The position numbers and the translations under genes are program-made. Positions 53,264-62,929 of a stretch of DNA of 64,000 nucleotides are shown one piece after another (positions within the stretch are counted from its first letter, which is position 1; each line of letters opens with the position of its first letter). The stretch is from Maribacter sp. PR1 (lineage in GTDB: Bacteria > Bacteroidota > Bacteroidia > Flavobacteriales > Flavobacteriaceae), in assembly GCF_028464145.1 (NCBI RefSeq), contig NZ_JAQPCG010000002.1:124001-188000 (forward strand), in the 5' to 3' direction. Under the pieces are notes generated by a model. That model saw only the letters and a program-made list of their open reading frames with translations, searched no databases and had not been told where the DNA came from.

Positions 53264-54043
53264 TTATTGATTGGGCTCTATTAGTAAAGGGGTCTTACCG
53301 TCTGTAATAATAATCTTACTGTTCTGAGACCGTGAAAGTTCACGAAAAGCTTCAATGCTTCTTATCTGTATAAGCTCATCGGTAAGCCCTTCGGAAAGAA
53401 TTTTTTGAGCATCTCTTTCACCTTTTGCTTCAATTATTTTCCGGTCTGCTTCTAAGGTTGCCTGCTGTAAAATGAATTCCATTCGCATTGCATCCTGTTC
53501 GGCCTGTAATTTTTGCTCTATAGAACTGGCTAAGCCCATAGGCAATTGAATACTTTTCATTAGTACAGCAATAAGTTCGATGCCATCGGCCTGTTTGGAT
53601 AGGTTATCTTCCATTTTGACCTTGATTTCCTCTTCTATAGTGGCCCTCATCCCCGAATGCATATCCTTTGCATAAAATTTAGCGCAAACATCTGAGGAAG
53701 CGGACCTGAAAACACTCGTGATTATAGATTCATATTCCTGACCTAGGTTTGTCAGTACGGAAGGAATTTTGCTTTGTTCCAAACGATATAGGATGGAAAT
53801 CTCAGATTCCACACTTAGTCCTTCTTTACTAGGCAAGCTCAGAACTAATTTTATATTGCTTGTTTGAGTAGACTCCTTAATTACCTTGCTTACAAAAGGA
53901 TTGTAAAAAACGGTACCTTGGGTAATTACTTCATCGGAAAACTCACCCAATGTCTGCTTAACCCCGGTCTCCCCTGGTCTGATTATCGCACAACTTGTCA
54001 ATAGGAAGACCATTGTTCCCAATATTAAAAATTTCTTTTTCAT
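53264..54043 (-). CDS. SPFH/prohibitin-family lipoprotein
   Basis: 259 residues. Lipoprotein signal KKKFLILGTMVFLLTSCAII, then the SPFH/band-7 domain (GETGVKQTLGEFSDEVITQG, about 25-180), then a helical Ala/Glu-rich segment typical of prohibitin-like proteins (KLQAEQDAMRMEFILQQATL, EADRKIIEAKGERDAQKIL). Such proteins form ring-like membrane scaffolds. The lipid anchor instead of a membrane helix puts it on the periplasmic face. It ends with two stop codons in a row. Confidence 0.9.
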   Translation of the reverse strand: MKKKFLILGTMVFLLTSCAIIRPGETGVKQTLGEFSDEVITQGTVFYNPFVSKVIKESTQTSNIKLVLSLPSKEGLSVESEISILYRLEQSKIPSVLTNLGQEYESIITSVFRSASSDVCAKFYAKDMHSGMRATIEEEIKVKMEDNLSKQADGIELIAVLMKSIQLPMGLASSIEQKLQAEQDAMRMEFILQQATLEADRKIIEAKGERDAQKILSEGLTDELIQIRSIEAFRELSRSQNSKIIITDGKTPLLIEPNQ

Positions 54044-54126
54044 TTTTCTAGTTAATTTTAAATCCTGAATTGATACCCGATTATGTTCTTAATATGGGTT
54101 TTTTGATTCTAGGTCGGTCAATAGGT

Positions 54127-54606
54127 TCATATACTGATACGTGGTCCAAATCCTTGAGGTATGATTTCCGTGCCGGTTAGTTTATATTTTTGGTATCTGG
54201 TGGGATGTAACCAGTCGAACAACGTATCTTCTTTGGGAAACATGGGGTCGTTCAAAGCCAATAAACGCTTCAAATCTTCTTGGGGTTTTCTGTTATCTAT
54301 AGTCATAGGCATTATTCCAACTAAAGAAAGAGTATTTAGATGTTTAGGTAAAAAGTTTATTACCGGCTCTTCGTAAAAGGGCTGAGATATTCCATTATTT
54401 ATTTCTATTTCCCAAACCTGTACCTCTAAGGTGATAAAAAGTTCCACGGTGGCATTAATTTGGCCTTGAGAATCCATTTCCTCTCCATAGGTAGATTCCA
54501 TAGTAAAATTTAATTGCAGTTCCATGTTTGGAGGTGCATTTTGGTGTTGGTCGTGTTGAGCAAGTACTAAAATTGGAAATATCAAAAGTGAAAATATAGT
54601 CTTCAT
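54127..54606 (-). CDS. Hypothetical secreted protein
   Basis: 159 residues with a short signal peptide (KTIFSLLIFPILVLAQ). The mature part begins with a His/Gln-rich stretch (HDQHQNAPP), then alternating beta-strand-like residues. No family is recognised. It lies 83 nt upstream of the SPFH gene on the same strand; a link between them is possible but unproven. Confidence 0.65.
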   Translation of the reverse strand: MKTIFSLLIFPILVLAQHDQHQNAPPNMELQLNFTMESTYGEEMDSQGQINATVELFITLEVQVWEIEINNGISQPFYEEPVINFLPKHLNTLSLVGIMPMTIDNRKPQEDLKRLLALNDPMFPKEDTLFDWLHPTRYQKYKLTGTEIIPQGFGPRISI

Positions 54607-54897
54607 AGTCTCGGATTTTAAAAGATTAATTATTCCTTCTAATTAAAATTACGATATATAAATCATAAATTATTATTTATATATATTATAATAAGTATAA
54701 ATATATTTTATGTATGTAAAACTACATAAGACTTACTATTCTGCCCAGCAATCCCATTATAATTTGGGCTCTAAAAAAGTATGCGATATGCCTTTTGTTT
54801 AATAGGAAAGCAAGATATCCCTTTGGGAATCCGAATAAGAACTGCCAAAAATCACTCCAGTAACTTTCCTTTAGGATTCTGTATCAAATCTGTTGAT
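54607..54897. other. Very AT-rich intergenic segment
   Basis: Between about 54640 and 54720 the sequence is almost entirely A and T. I see no gene here. It may contain the promoter of the secreted-protein gene. Confidence 0.5.
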
Positions 54898-55182
54898 TCA
54901 ATTACCTTTTTTAAGTGCAGGACTTTTAGGCTCAATACCTTTCTTGGTTACTGCTAGTTTGTTATTACCATCTAATTTTGAAACAAAATTCACTTTCATT
55001 TCAGACTTCGTCTCCACATAATCGGTACCTTCATGTGCCCCTCTATTTTCCTTGCGTTCAATGGCGCGCAGAATTGTAGCTTTTGCAGAAAGGGGAGACC
55101 CTTCGAGATCAAAGGCAAGCATTACATCTTCAAAACCTTCTGAATCCAGTCGCACATCCAGATTTTTAGCTGCTGCTTCCAA
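54898..55182 (-). pseudogene. C-terminal remnant resembling a succinate dehydrogenase/fumarate reductase flavoprotein
   Basis: A 94-codon frame with only a TTG for a start. The segment LEGSPLSAKATILRAIERKE followed by NRGAHEGTDY resembles the C-terminal helical domain of SdhA/FrdA proteins, where a region ending in ARKESRGAH(x)REDYP carries the catalytic-site arginine region. Upstream the frame continues for a few protein-like codons (YIYELEAAAKNLDV) and is then lost. The FAD and capping domains are absent, so it cannot be a working enzyme. The family call is from the motif alone. Confidence 0.5.
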
Positions 55183-55474
55183 TTCATAGATATACGAAAA
55201 GAATAAATAGGTCTGTAAAATTAAATTTAGTAAGCTTCAGCTATGTTTGCTGCCATACTTTCTGTATTAAGGCTCATATATGAAGTAGGGTGTCCAGAAA
55301 AAAAGAGGCGCTGAAATGCAATTGTAAATGAGTAAATTAAAAAGTATTCTCAGCTTGTTTTAATGAATATTGTCCAAAAAAATTCAAAGAAAACCGGCAA
55401 AACAAGACATGGCTGTATCGTTTGAAAATGATTAAATTTAAAGAGCTTACTTTTTTAGCGCCTTAAAATTACAA
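55183..55474. other. Intergenic region upstream of the PSD1 operon
   Basis: No gene or clear repeat is seen. It should contain the promoter of the following three-gene operon. Confidence 0.5.
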
Positions 55475-57817
55475 ATGAAATATAAAATTACTTTAATTGT
55501 TGTTCTAGTCGGGCTTTTTGGTTTGCTCTTCGCTTATAAAAAAGGGGCTTTTGAGATACAAAAAGATGAATATACTGTATTGAAACTTCCGGAAACGGTT
55601 GATTACAATTTTCATATCAAACCTATACTCTCGGATAACTGTTATACTTGTCATGGCCCGGATGCCAATAAGCGTAAGGCCGGACTTCGTTTGGACTTGG
55701 AAAAGACGGCGCTATCGGAACTTTCGGAATCCCCGGGGCATTTTGCCATAGTTCCGAAAAATTTGCGCGAAAGTAAGGCGTACCAGTCCATTATTTCTGA
55801 TGACCCCAATCAGTTGATGCCACCGCCCGATTCAAAACTCGCTTTAAATTCGTATGAGAAAAAACTAGTTAAAAAATGGATCCAGCAAGGTGCCAAATTC
55901 GAGAAGCATTGGGCATACCTTACCCCAGAAAAAGCATATTTACCCGAAACCGAATTATCCAATTGGGGGAATAATGAAATTGATGATTTTATTTTAAGGA
56001 AACTGGAAGAAAATAAGCTCAGACCTTCGAAAAAAGCGTCAGACGAAACCTTGATACGTAGAATAAGTCTTGATTTAATTGGACTGCCTCCAGACCCCGA
56101 AACGGTGCAAAAGCTTCTAGCCAACCGATCCAAGGATAATATTGAAAGGATTATCGATGCGTTTTTGGCTTCGCCGGCCTATGGGGAACGCATGACGCAA
56201 TCTTGGTTGGATGTTGCCCGTTATGCGGATTCACACGGCTATCAAGATGATAGTTATCGAACCATGTGGCCTTGGCGAGATTGGGTTATACATGCATTCA
56301 ATAATAATCTTCCCTATGATACATTTCTAACTTGGCAATTGGCGGGCGACCTGTTGCCCAATGCCACCAAAGAACAAATTTTGGCAACAGGTTTTAACCG
56401 TAACCATCCAATTACGCAAGAAGGAGGAGTCATTCAAGAAGAGTACCGTACCAATTATGTGCTGGATCGTACCAATACCTTAGGAAAAGGTATTCTGGGA
56501 CTTACCTTGGAATGTGCGCGTTGTCATGATCATAAGTACGATGCGATATCCCAAGAAAACTATTTTGAAATGTTTGCCTTTTTTAATCAAGTTGATGAAA
56601 AGGGTTTACAGATGGATGCCGTGCAGGCAAAAAATCAAAAATTCTTTGCCGACCCACCTTATATTGAGATTTCGGCCAACGAGACTAAAGACGTACTTTC
56701 CTTTATCAACATGAAGAAAACGCCCAAGATCAATGTAATGGTAATGAATGATTCGGCTCCCAAAACTACCTTTGTATTAAACCGTGGTGAATACGACCAG
56801 CCAACTGATTCGGTTCAACCCAATACACCCGAAACGATTTATAGATTTTCCGATGATTTGCCCAAAAATCGATTAGGGCTTGCACGATGGTTGACCGACA
56901 AAAAAAACCCGTTAACCGCCAGGGTCTATGTCAATCGTATTTGGGGGATGCTTTTTGGTAAAGGTCTTGTTGAGACCTCTGAAGATTTTGGGGTACAAGG
57001 CAGTCTTCCATCCCATCCAAAATTACTCGATTGGTTGGCGGTAGATTTCATGGAACACGATTGGGACATCAAATACTTGCTTAAAAAAATAATGCTTTCC
57101 GCAACGTACCAGCAAAAATCTGAGTTGCGCCCCGATTTGAAAAATAAGGATCCAGAAAACAAATTATTGGCACGAGCACCTCGTTTTAGAATGAGCGGCG
57201 AAATGATACGCGATTATATTTTAACCACAAGCGGGCTTCTCAATAGGGAAATTGGTGGGCCGAGCGTTAAACCCTATCAACCGGCAGGCCTTTGGGAAGA
57301 AACCAATGCCGGAGGTGACCGTGGGGTGTTAACGAAGTATATTCCAGACGAAGGTGACGACCTTTACCGTCGATCTTTATATACTTTTTGGAAAAGGACA
57401 CTGCCACCGCCGAATATGACCATATTCGATGCACCCACCCGTGATTTTTCGGAAGTGCGCCGTCAAAAGACCAACACGCCACTACAGGCCTTGGTTCTTC
57501 AAAACGACGTTCAAATATTAGAAGCTGCTCGGGTAATGGCCCAACGTATAATTAGGGATACGCCGGGAAATCCAGATTATGTAACCGATGTTTTTAGACG
57601 TATTCTCGTTCGTTCGCCGAAAAAAGAGGAATTATTAGCTCTTAATACGTATTACTACAATGCACTGGAAGTGTATCGCAATGCTATTGAAGATGCAAAA
57701 AAATTGGTGATTGTTGGGAATTATAAACAATTGGATGTTGATCCTGCAGAAACAGCGGCCCTAATGCTTACGGCACAGGTAATTTATAATCTTGACGAAA
57801 CCATTACAAAAGAATAG
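55475..57817 (+). CDS. PSCyt1/DUF1549/DUF1553 (PSD1) c-type cytochrome protein
   Basis: 780 residues. An N-terminal membrane anchor (YKITLIVVLVGLFGLLFAYK) is followed by a planctomycete cytochrome domain with a haem motif CYTCH in LSDNCYTCHGPDANKRKAGL (about 52-71). PSCyt2/DUF1549 comes next (DDFILRKLEENKLRPSKKAS, RRISLDLIGLPPDP) and holds another CxxCH in ECARCHDHKYD. The C-terminal DUF1553 begins near LARWLTDKKNPLTARVYVNR. These proteins are abundant in Planctomycetes and occur in some Bacteroidota; they are thought to do redox chemistry outside the cytoplasm, but the substrate is unknown. It overlaps the open frame of the DUF1501 gene and forms an operon with it. Confidence 0.92.
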   Translation: MKYKITLIVVLVGLFGLLFAYKKGAFEIQKDEYTVLKLPETVDYNFHIKPILSDNCYTCHGPDANKRKAGLRLDLEKTALSELSESPGHFAIVPKNLRESKAYQSIISDDPNQLMPPPDSKLALNSYEKKLVKKWIQQGAKFEKHWAYLTPEKAYLPETELSNWGNNEIDDFILRKLEENKLRPSKKASDETLIRRISLDLIGLPPDPETVQKLLANRSKDNIERIIDAFLASPAYGERMTQSWLDVARYADSHGYQDDSYRTMWPWRDWVIHAFNNNLPYDTFLTWQLAGDLLPNATKEQILATGFNRNHPITQEGGVIQEEYRTNYVLDRTNTLGKGILGLTLECARCHDHKYDAISQENYFEMFAFFNQVDEKGLQMDAVQAKNQKFFADPPYIEISANETKDVLSFINMKKTPKINVMVMNDSAPKTTFVLNRGEYDQPTDSVQPNTPETIYRFSDDLPKNRLGLARWLTDKKNPLTARVYVNRIWGMLFGKGLVETSEDFGVQGSLPSHPKLLDWLAVDFMEHDWDIKYLLKKIMLSATYQQKSELRPDLKNKDPENKLLARAPRFRMSGEMIRDYILTTSGLLNREIGGPSVKPYQPAGLWEETNAGGDRGVLTKYIPDEGDDLYRRSLYTFWKRTLPPPNMTIFDAPTRDFSEVRRQKTNTPLQALVLQNDVQILEAARVMAQRIIRDTPGNPDYVTDVFRRILVRSPKKEELLALNTYYYNALEVYRNAIEDAKKLVIVGNYKQLDVDPAETAALMLTAQVIYNLDETITKE

Positions 57818-57821
57818 GACT

Positions 57822-59282
57822 ATGGAAGAAGAAAAAAACAAAAAGGAAAACCCATTAAAAGTCAATAGGCGCCATTTTTTTTCACAAATGAGTGTAGGTA
57901 TTGGCTCCTTGGCCCTAGGCTCTTTACTAATTCCCGATCTTTTCAAAAACGGTCCTACGGAATTGGCTGATCAACCTTTGGGGACACCTCATTTTGCACC
58001 TAAGGCAAAACGAGTTATTTACCTTTTTCAGGCTGGTGCACCTTCGCAATTGGAGACCTTCGATTATAAACCTACCCTACAAAAACGTATGGGCGAAGAC
58101 CTTCCTGAGTCCATTCGCAATGGACAGCGATTGACTGGCATGACCGCCAATCAAGATAAATTTCCATTAATGCCCCCTGCCATAGATTTTCATCAACATG
58201 GACAAAGTGGAACCTGGATCAGTGATTACTTCCCACATATTGCTAAAATAGCGGATGACATTACGGTAGTGCGCAGTATGCACACAGAAGCTATCAATCA
58301 TGACCCTGCCATTACCTTTTTTCAAACAGGCAGCCAGATTTCTGGGCGTCCAAGTATGGGCTCGTGGATGAGTTATGGGCTTGGTAGTGAAAATAAGAAC
58401 CTTCCTTCATTTGTTGTGTTGACCTCCAGAGGGAAGGGCAATAGCCAAGGTTTATATTCAAAACTTTGGTCTAGTGGTTTTCTCGATTCAAAACACCAAG
58501 GGGTATTGCTAAGATCAGGAAAGGACCCCGTCCTCTATTTGAACGATCCCGATGGAATTTCCAGATCGGTAAAGCGTGATTTGCTGAACGAGGTTTCGGA
58601 ACTTAATAAATTGCACCATGTGGAAACAGGGGATGATGAAATAGAATCGCGTATAGCACAATATGAAATGGCATACCGTATGCAAATGTCCGTTCCCGAT
58701 GTAATGGATATTTCCAAGGAACCGGAATCAATTGTGAAACTTTACGGGGAAGATTGCCAGGTGCCGGGAACCTATGCTGCTAATGCCCTCCAAGCAAGAA
58801 GATTGGCAGAGAATGGTGTGCGCTTTATTCAGCTTTATCATCAAGGTTGGGATCAGCATGGTAATTTGCCCAATGAAATGGCCGGGCAGGCGAAAGATGT
58901 CGATCAAGCGTCTGCAGCTTTGGTGATGGATTTAAAACAACGTGGCATGTTGGAGGATACCTTGGTTATATGGGGCGGAGAATTTGGCAGGAGTAATTAC
59001 TGCCAAGGAAAATTTGACCCTTCAAATTACGGTCGTGACCATCACCCTAGGGCTTTCAGTATCTGGATGGCCGGTGGAGGCATCAAACCTGGTTTGAATT
59101 ATGGGAAAACCGATGAATTTGGTTACAACGTCATAGAAAACCCAGTTCATATTAATGATTTTCACGCCACTTTAATGCACGTACTTGGCCTGAACCACGA
59201 ACAACTGACCTATAAATATCAAGGGAGGCGTTTTCGGCTAACGGATGTTGCGGGCAATGTTATTAAAGACCTTTTAGCATAA
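57822..59282 (+). CDS. DUF1501 (sulfatase-fold) protein with Tat signal
   Basis: 486 residues from the ATG at 57822; the frame to 57792 overlaps the previous gene without need. A twin-arginine signal is visible (NRRHFFSQMSVGIGSLALG), so it is exported folded. The alkaline-phosphatase/sulfatase-like fold of DUF1501 is marked by HTEAINHDPAITFFQTG, GWDQHGNL and LVIWGGEFGRSNY. DUF1501 genes regularly follow PSD1 genes and the pair is believed to work together. Its reaction has not been established, as far as I know. Confidence 0.92.
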   Translation: MEEEKNKKENPLKVNRRHFFSQMSVGIGSLALGSLLIPDLFKNGPTELADQPLGTPHFAPKAKRVIYLFQAGAPSQLETFDYKPTLQKRMGEDLPESIRNGQRLTGMTANQDKFPLMPPAIDFHQHGQSGTWISDYFPHIAKIADDITVVRSMHTEAINHDPAITFFQTGSQISGRPSMGSWMSYGLGSENKNLPSFVVLTSRGKGNSQGLYSKLWSSGFLDSKHQGVLLRSGKDPVLYLNDPDGISRSVKRDLLNEVSELNKLHHVETGDDEIESRIAQYEMAYRMQMSVPDVMDISKEPESIVKLYGEDCQVPGTYAANALQARRLAENGVRFIQLYHQGWDQHGNLPNEMAGQAKDVDQASAALVMDLKQRGMLEDTLVIWGGEFGRSNYCQGKFDPSNYGRDHHPRAFSIWMAGGGIKPGLNYGKTDEFGYNVIENPVHINDFHATLMHVLGLNHEQLTYKYQGRRFRLTDVAGNVIKDLLA

Positions 59283-59286
59283 CGCA

Positions 59287-60738
59287 ATGGAATACCGTTC
59301 TAAAAACCGCTGGGTAAATTATCTTGTGTTAGGTCTTTCCGTGTTCCTATTATTTTGCCTGCTTTTTGAGTCGTATATAGAACTTCCTAGATTGGTTTCT
59401 TGGTTGGGCCGTTGGCATCCATTAGTACTTCATTTTCCAATAGTTTTTTTACTTATCTCGATTTTTTTATCGTTAACCGGAAAAAAAGTCTCTACCACGC
59501 TACTTAATATAGCGGTAGTATCCGCATTAATTACTGCTATTTCTGGATTTTTTCTAGGCAAGGATACGCTGATAAAAGGTGATTTACTCCTTTGGCACCA
59601 ATGGCTGGGTGGTTCGGTGGCCTTGCTCTCGGCACTCTGGTATGCCTTGTCAATTTTACAGTTGGGACAAAGCAACTTCACAAAAATCATTCAAGTAGTT
59701 TTAATCGGAGGTATATATTTTACAGGACATTATGGGGGAATGATAACCCATGGCGAGGATTTTTTGGCACTTCCAATAGAGAAACGAAACAAAAAGATAC
59801 CGGATAATCCAGTAATTTATTCAGATGTGGTGACACGGATATTGGACGATAAATGTGTAACATGCCATAATCCAAATAAAAAAAAGGGACAATTGTTGAT
59901 GACAAGCTTCGATGCACTCTTAAAAGGAGGAGAGAGTGGGAACATATTGGTGCCCGGTGATCCTGAAAACAGTCAGCTTATTCAACGGCTACACTTACCT
60001 GCAGACGATGAGGAACATATGCCACCAGAGGGCAAAACACCTTTGAATGAGAATGAGATTTCCATATTGGAACAATGGATTGCCCTAGGAGCTTCAGATA
60101 CCCTTCGCTTGGAACAGCTGAACAAGTCGGAACCTTTGGTAAGCTTAATAAAAGGTCTGATGGAGCCCAATGCTATGGAAAAATGGGCAAAACTACCCAA
60201 AGTAGCGGATAGCACTTTGCAAATACTAGCCTCTGACTATTTGACCATAAAAAGGATGGCCAGCAACTCTAATGCCTTAAGTGTAGATTTTTATCTTCCT
60301 CCAGAATATGATTCCAAGCCTATAACCGACCTTCAACGGGTTGCCAGTAATATTATAGAACTCGATTTAAGCGGCATCCCTATTGGCGAGGAAGAAATAG
60401 CTTTTATTGCCACTTGTTCCAATCTAGAGTGGTTGGAAATTGATAAAACACCGATTTCCGATACCGAGGTAGAAAAACTTGTGAACCTTAAGAATTTGTC
60501 ATTTTTAAAAATCTATGAAACTTCTATTACGGACAATAGTGTTCCTATATTCAAGAGACTTCCTAGCCTAAATAGACTTTATCTTTGGAAAACTTCTATT
60601 ACCGAAAATAGTTTGTCCGATTTACAAAAAGCAAGGCCAAGCCTTTTGGTCAACGATGGTATAGATGAAAAGACGAACGCATTCTTTGTCGCAAAAGATA
60701 CCATTACGAAAACAAAGAACAGTAATCAATTGGAATAG
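59287..60738 (+). CDS. DUF2231 membrane/PSCyt1/leucine-rich repeat protein
   Basis: 483 residues. A four-helix DUF2231-type membrane domain comes first (about 12-165; RWHPLVLHFPIVFLLI is typical). A cytochrome domain follows, with a CVTCH haem site in LDDKCVTCHNPNKKKGQLLM (about 196-215) and a second planctomycete landmark in PADDEEHMPPEGKTPLNENE. The C-terminal part has leucine-rich-repeat-like units (LEWLEIDKTPISDTEVEKL, LSFLKIYETSITDNSVPIF, LNRLYLWKTSITENSLSDL). It follows the DUF1501 gene by 4 nt and could be its membrane electron carrier. The stop lies 27 nt from the convergent hydrolase. Confidence 0.9.
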   Translation: MEYRSKNRWVNYLVLGLSVFLLFCLLFESYIELPRLVSWLGRWHPLVLHFPIVFLLISIFLSLTGKKVSTTLLNIAVVSALITAISGFFLGKDTLIKGDLLLWHQWLGGSVALLSALWYALSILQLGQSNFTKIIQVVLIGGIYFTGHYGGMITHGEDFLALPIEKRNKKIPDNPVIYSDVVTRILDDKCVTCHNPNKKKGQLLMTSFDALLKGGESGNILVPGDPENSQLIQRLHLPADDEEHMPPEGKTPLNENEISILEQWIALGASDTLRLEQLNKSEPLVSLIKGLMEPNAMEKWAKLPKVADSTLQILASDYLTIKRMASNSNALSVDFYLPPEYDSKPITDLQRVASNIIELDLSGIPIGEEEIAFIATCSNLEWLEIDKTPISDTEVEKLVNLKNLSFLKIYETSITDNSVPIFKRLPSLNRLYLWKTSITENSLSDLQKARPSLLVNDGIDEKTNAFFVAKDTITKTKNSNQLE

Positions 60739-60765
60739 CCTTAGTAAATCGCTCTTTTTGTCTTC

Positions 60766-62061
60766 CTATTTCAAGCCCTTAGCTTTCAACAATTCCATTC
60801 CAGTAGAAGAACGGGGTTTAAAACCGGGCCAATCTGCCGCATTGGAATTTTCTGGAATATACAAGAATTTGGAGTTGTCCTGTCCTTTTAGGTGCGTGCC
60901 TAAAAAGGCAGTGATAAAGTGTTGGTTTACATTGTTGATTTTTCGTTGATCCCAAGTGGAATCCGCATAGCGATAATATTCATTGATGTTAAGTCCAGGC
61001 GCCAAAGATGCTGCTGGTGGTGGATTCGGAGCCACATTATGCCTAGCGTTCCTGTAGGTAAGGAGGTATCGGTCCGCGTTGACGGCCCCTTCGTAAATGG
61101 CCTTGATTCCATCTTCGTATCCCGATATGTCATCTTGACTCCCAGCAACGAACAAGGTTGGTTTTTTCAATCCCTTTAAACCTTCCGCATCCCATACCCC
61201 TCGTTCCATACCCCATGGGGCTAAGGCAACTACGGCCTTCACACGTGGATCTATAGATTTTTGGTAACTAGGATTACTGGCAATGAGGCTATTAATAGCC
61301 GTACTACCTCCTGTCATTTGTCCAAAGAAGCCGGCGGCCGCATCACTGTATCCAGCTCCACCTACATTTAAAACGCCATAACCTCCCATAGAATAACCAA
61401 CAATACCCGTATGGTCCACGTCTATAATTTTTCCGAGAGGATGATTAGCTAACCCTTCCATTTCATTTAAAACGAATTTGATGTCCTTGGCCCGATTTAA
61501 TAAGGTGCTGTAAAAGGCATTTGCATCCCTAAACGTAGAATCCGTATGATCTATGGCTACCACTACATACCCTTTTGAAGCTAGGTTCTCGGTCAGATAG
61601 GTCATCAAGTAACGTGAGCCTACATAGCCATGGGAAACAATGACCAATGGAAACTTACCATTAGATGTTTTTGGTTTTGCATCCCGCACGGCCCTTCCCT
61701 TAAAGGTAAAGGGAATTAAAGGGCGCAAAGTATCACCGCGTGTGCCCATCACCTCCTTATAGGTGACTGATATATCCGTGTTAGAAGCGACTTCAGCAGG
61801 ATACCAAACTTCAACAGTTAAAGGTCGGTCATAAAGTGGATCTTCACCTCCTTTAGAATTTAAAATATCAATTTGGTCTTTATGGACAAACTTCAAGGTA
61901 CGTACCCCAATGGTATGTTCGCCACGAGCAGAAAGTTCGGGAGCATCTGGTAATGGATCGCCATAAAGAAAATCTTGCTGTGCGATAATCGCGCTTCCAG
62001 GGCATAGCATAAGAATGAAAATGACCAAAAATGGTAATGAATAGTTTTTTCTACCTTTCAT
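60766..62061 (-). CDS. Secreted alpha/beta hydrolase (dienelactone hydrolase/platelet-activating-factor-hydrolase-like)
   Basis: 431 residues with a signal peptide (NYSLPFLVIFILMLCPGSAI). The nucleophile elbow is IVGYSMGGYGVLN, and the oxyanion-side strand is FPLVIVSHGYVGSRYL. The acid and His are probably VAGSQDDISGYED and YRNARHNVAPN. Its overall plan resembles secreted esterases of the PAF-acetylhydrolase/cutinase-like group. The C-terminal part is duplicated as a remnant at 52741-52912. It is convergent with the PSD1 operon. Confidence 0.87.
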   Translation of the reverse strand: MKGRKNYSLPFLVIFILMLCPGSAIIAQQDFLYGDPLPDAPELSARGEHTIGVRTLKFVHKDQIDILNSKGGEDPLYDRPLTVEVWYPAEVASNTDISVTYKEVMGTRGDTLRPLIPFTFKGRAVRDAKPKTSNGKFPLVIVSHGYVGSRYLMTYLTENLASKGYVVVAIDHTDSTFRDANAFYSTLLNRAKDIKFVLNEMEGLANHPLGKIIDVDHTGIVGYSMGGYGVLNVGGAGYSDAAAGFFGQMTGGSTAINSLIASNPSYQKSIDPRVKAVVALAPWGMERGVWDAEGLKGLKKPTLFVAGSQDDISGYEDGIKAIYEGAVNADRYLLTYRNARHNVAPNPPPAASLAPGLNINEYYRYADSTWDQRKINNVNQHFITAFLGTHLKGQDNSKFLYIPENSNAADWPGFKPRSSTGMELLKAKGLK

Positions 62062-62219
62062 GAACGGAGTTTTAGTTGGGTAATCAAGATACGTAATATT
62101 GTCCGTTGGTCGGTGTGCGTACTAAAATCAATTGTGCAGTCTTTAACGGATATACCTTACAAAATTCAAAAAACAGAAATTAAAGATATTGAAGGTCAAA
62201 GAACAATAAATAGGAGCCT

Positions 62220-62879
62220 ATGAACATGCAGGAAATGAAAAGTACGGTAATGGAAGCTGGCAAGGAAACGATGCAGAAAGTTAATCACTTTGCCAAGTTG
62301 GAACGTTTTATCGCTGCGGTATTGACACTGACACCCTTCATATTGTTTATAGTGGACGATAGTTACACCCAAGGCCTACGGGATAGTATTAGCAATTATG
62401 TGTTTATGGAAAGGAGCTACTGGTTTGGAAGTTTATTGACCTTGGCCGGGGCGCTTTTCATCTTCAATGGTGCGCAACATCTGGGGGTACAACAATTTGC
62501 CCAGATTTCCAAAGCGGAAAGCCGCTTTGGGAAAGGGTATAATATTATCTTTGGTCTGGCTTTGTTCGGGGTGCTCTTTTTTGACCATGAAAATTACACC
62601 ATATTACATTATGTCTTTGCCATTATATTCTTTGTAGGCTGTGCCTTGGCCATGATAGTGACCAGGGAAACTCCGCTGAATACTTGGGGCGATGTTCTTG
62701 GCACCCTTACCCTCCTGTCCCTGGGAGTTCATTTTCTGCTAGAGTATGTTATTTGGAAAAACGATAATCCTTTTTCCCTATTATGGGCAGAGTGGGCAGG
62801 ACTTTTATTGATTGCGGTCTATTTTATTGCAGAGTCCATGCATCGGGATGAACGGGAGAAAAAAGTTGGGATACATTAA
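62220..62879 (+). CDS. Hypothetical six-helix membrane protein
   Basis: 219 residues. Six membrane segments are visible (about 30-45, 65-85, 107-121, 127-146, 155-178, 186-203). A TAGGAG box stands just upstream of the ATG. I do not recognise the family; conserved-looking residues are FDHENYTILHY and the two Glu at the ends of the last helices. It is divergent from the hydrolase gene. Confidence 0.7.
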   Translation: MNMQEMKSTVMEAGKETMQKVNHFAKLERFIAAVLTLTPFILFIVDDSYTQGLRDSISNYVFMERSYWFGSLLTLAGALFIFNGAQHLGVQQFAQISKAESRFGKGYNIIFGLALFGVLFFDHENYTILHYVFAIIFFVGCALAMIVTRETPLNTWGDVLGTLTLLSLGVHFLLEYVIWKNDNPFSLLWAEWAGLLLIAVYFIAESMHRDEREKKVGIH

Positions 62880-62929
62880 CTATATGTAGGTTTAGTTTTT
62901 TATACAAACCCTATAGTTAATCCATAAAC

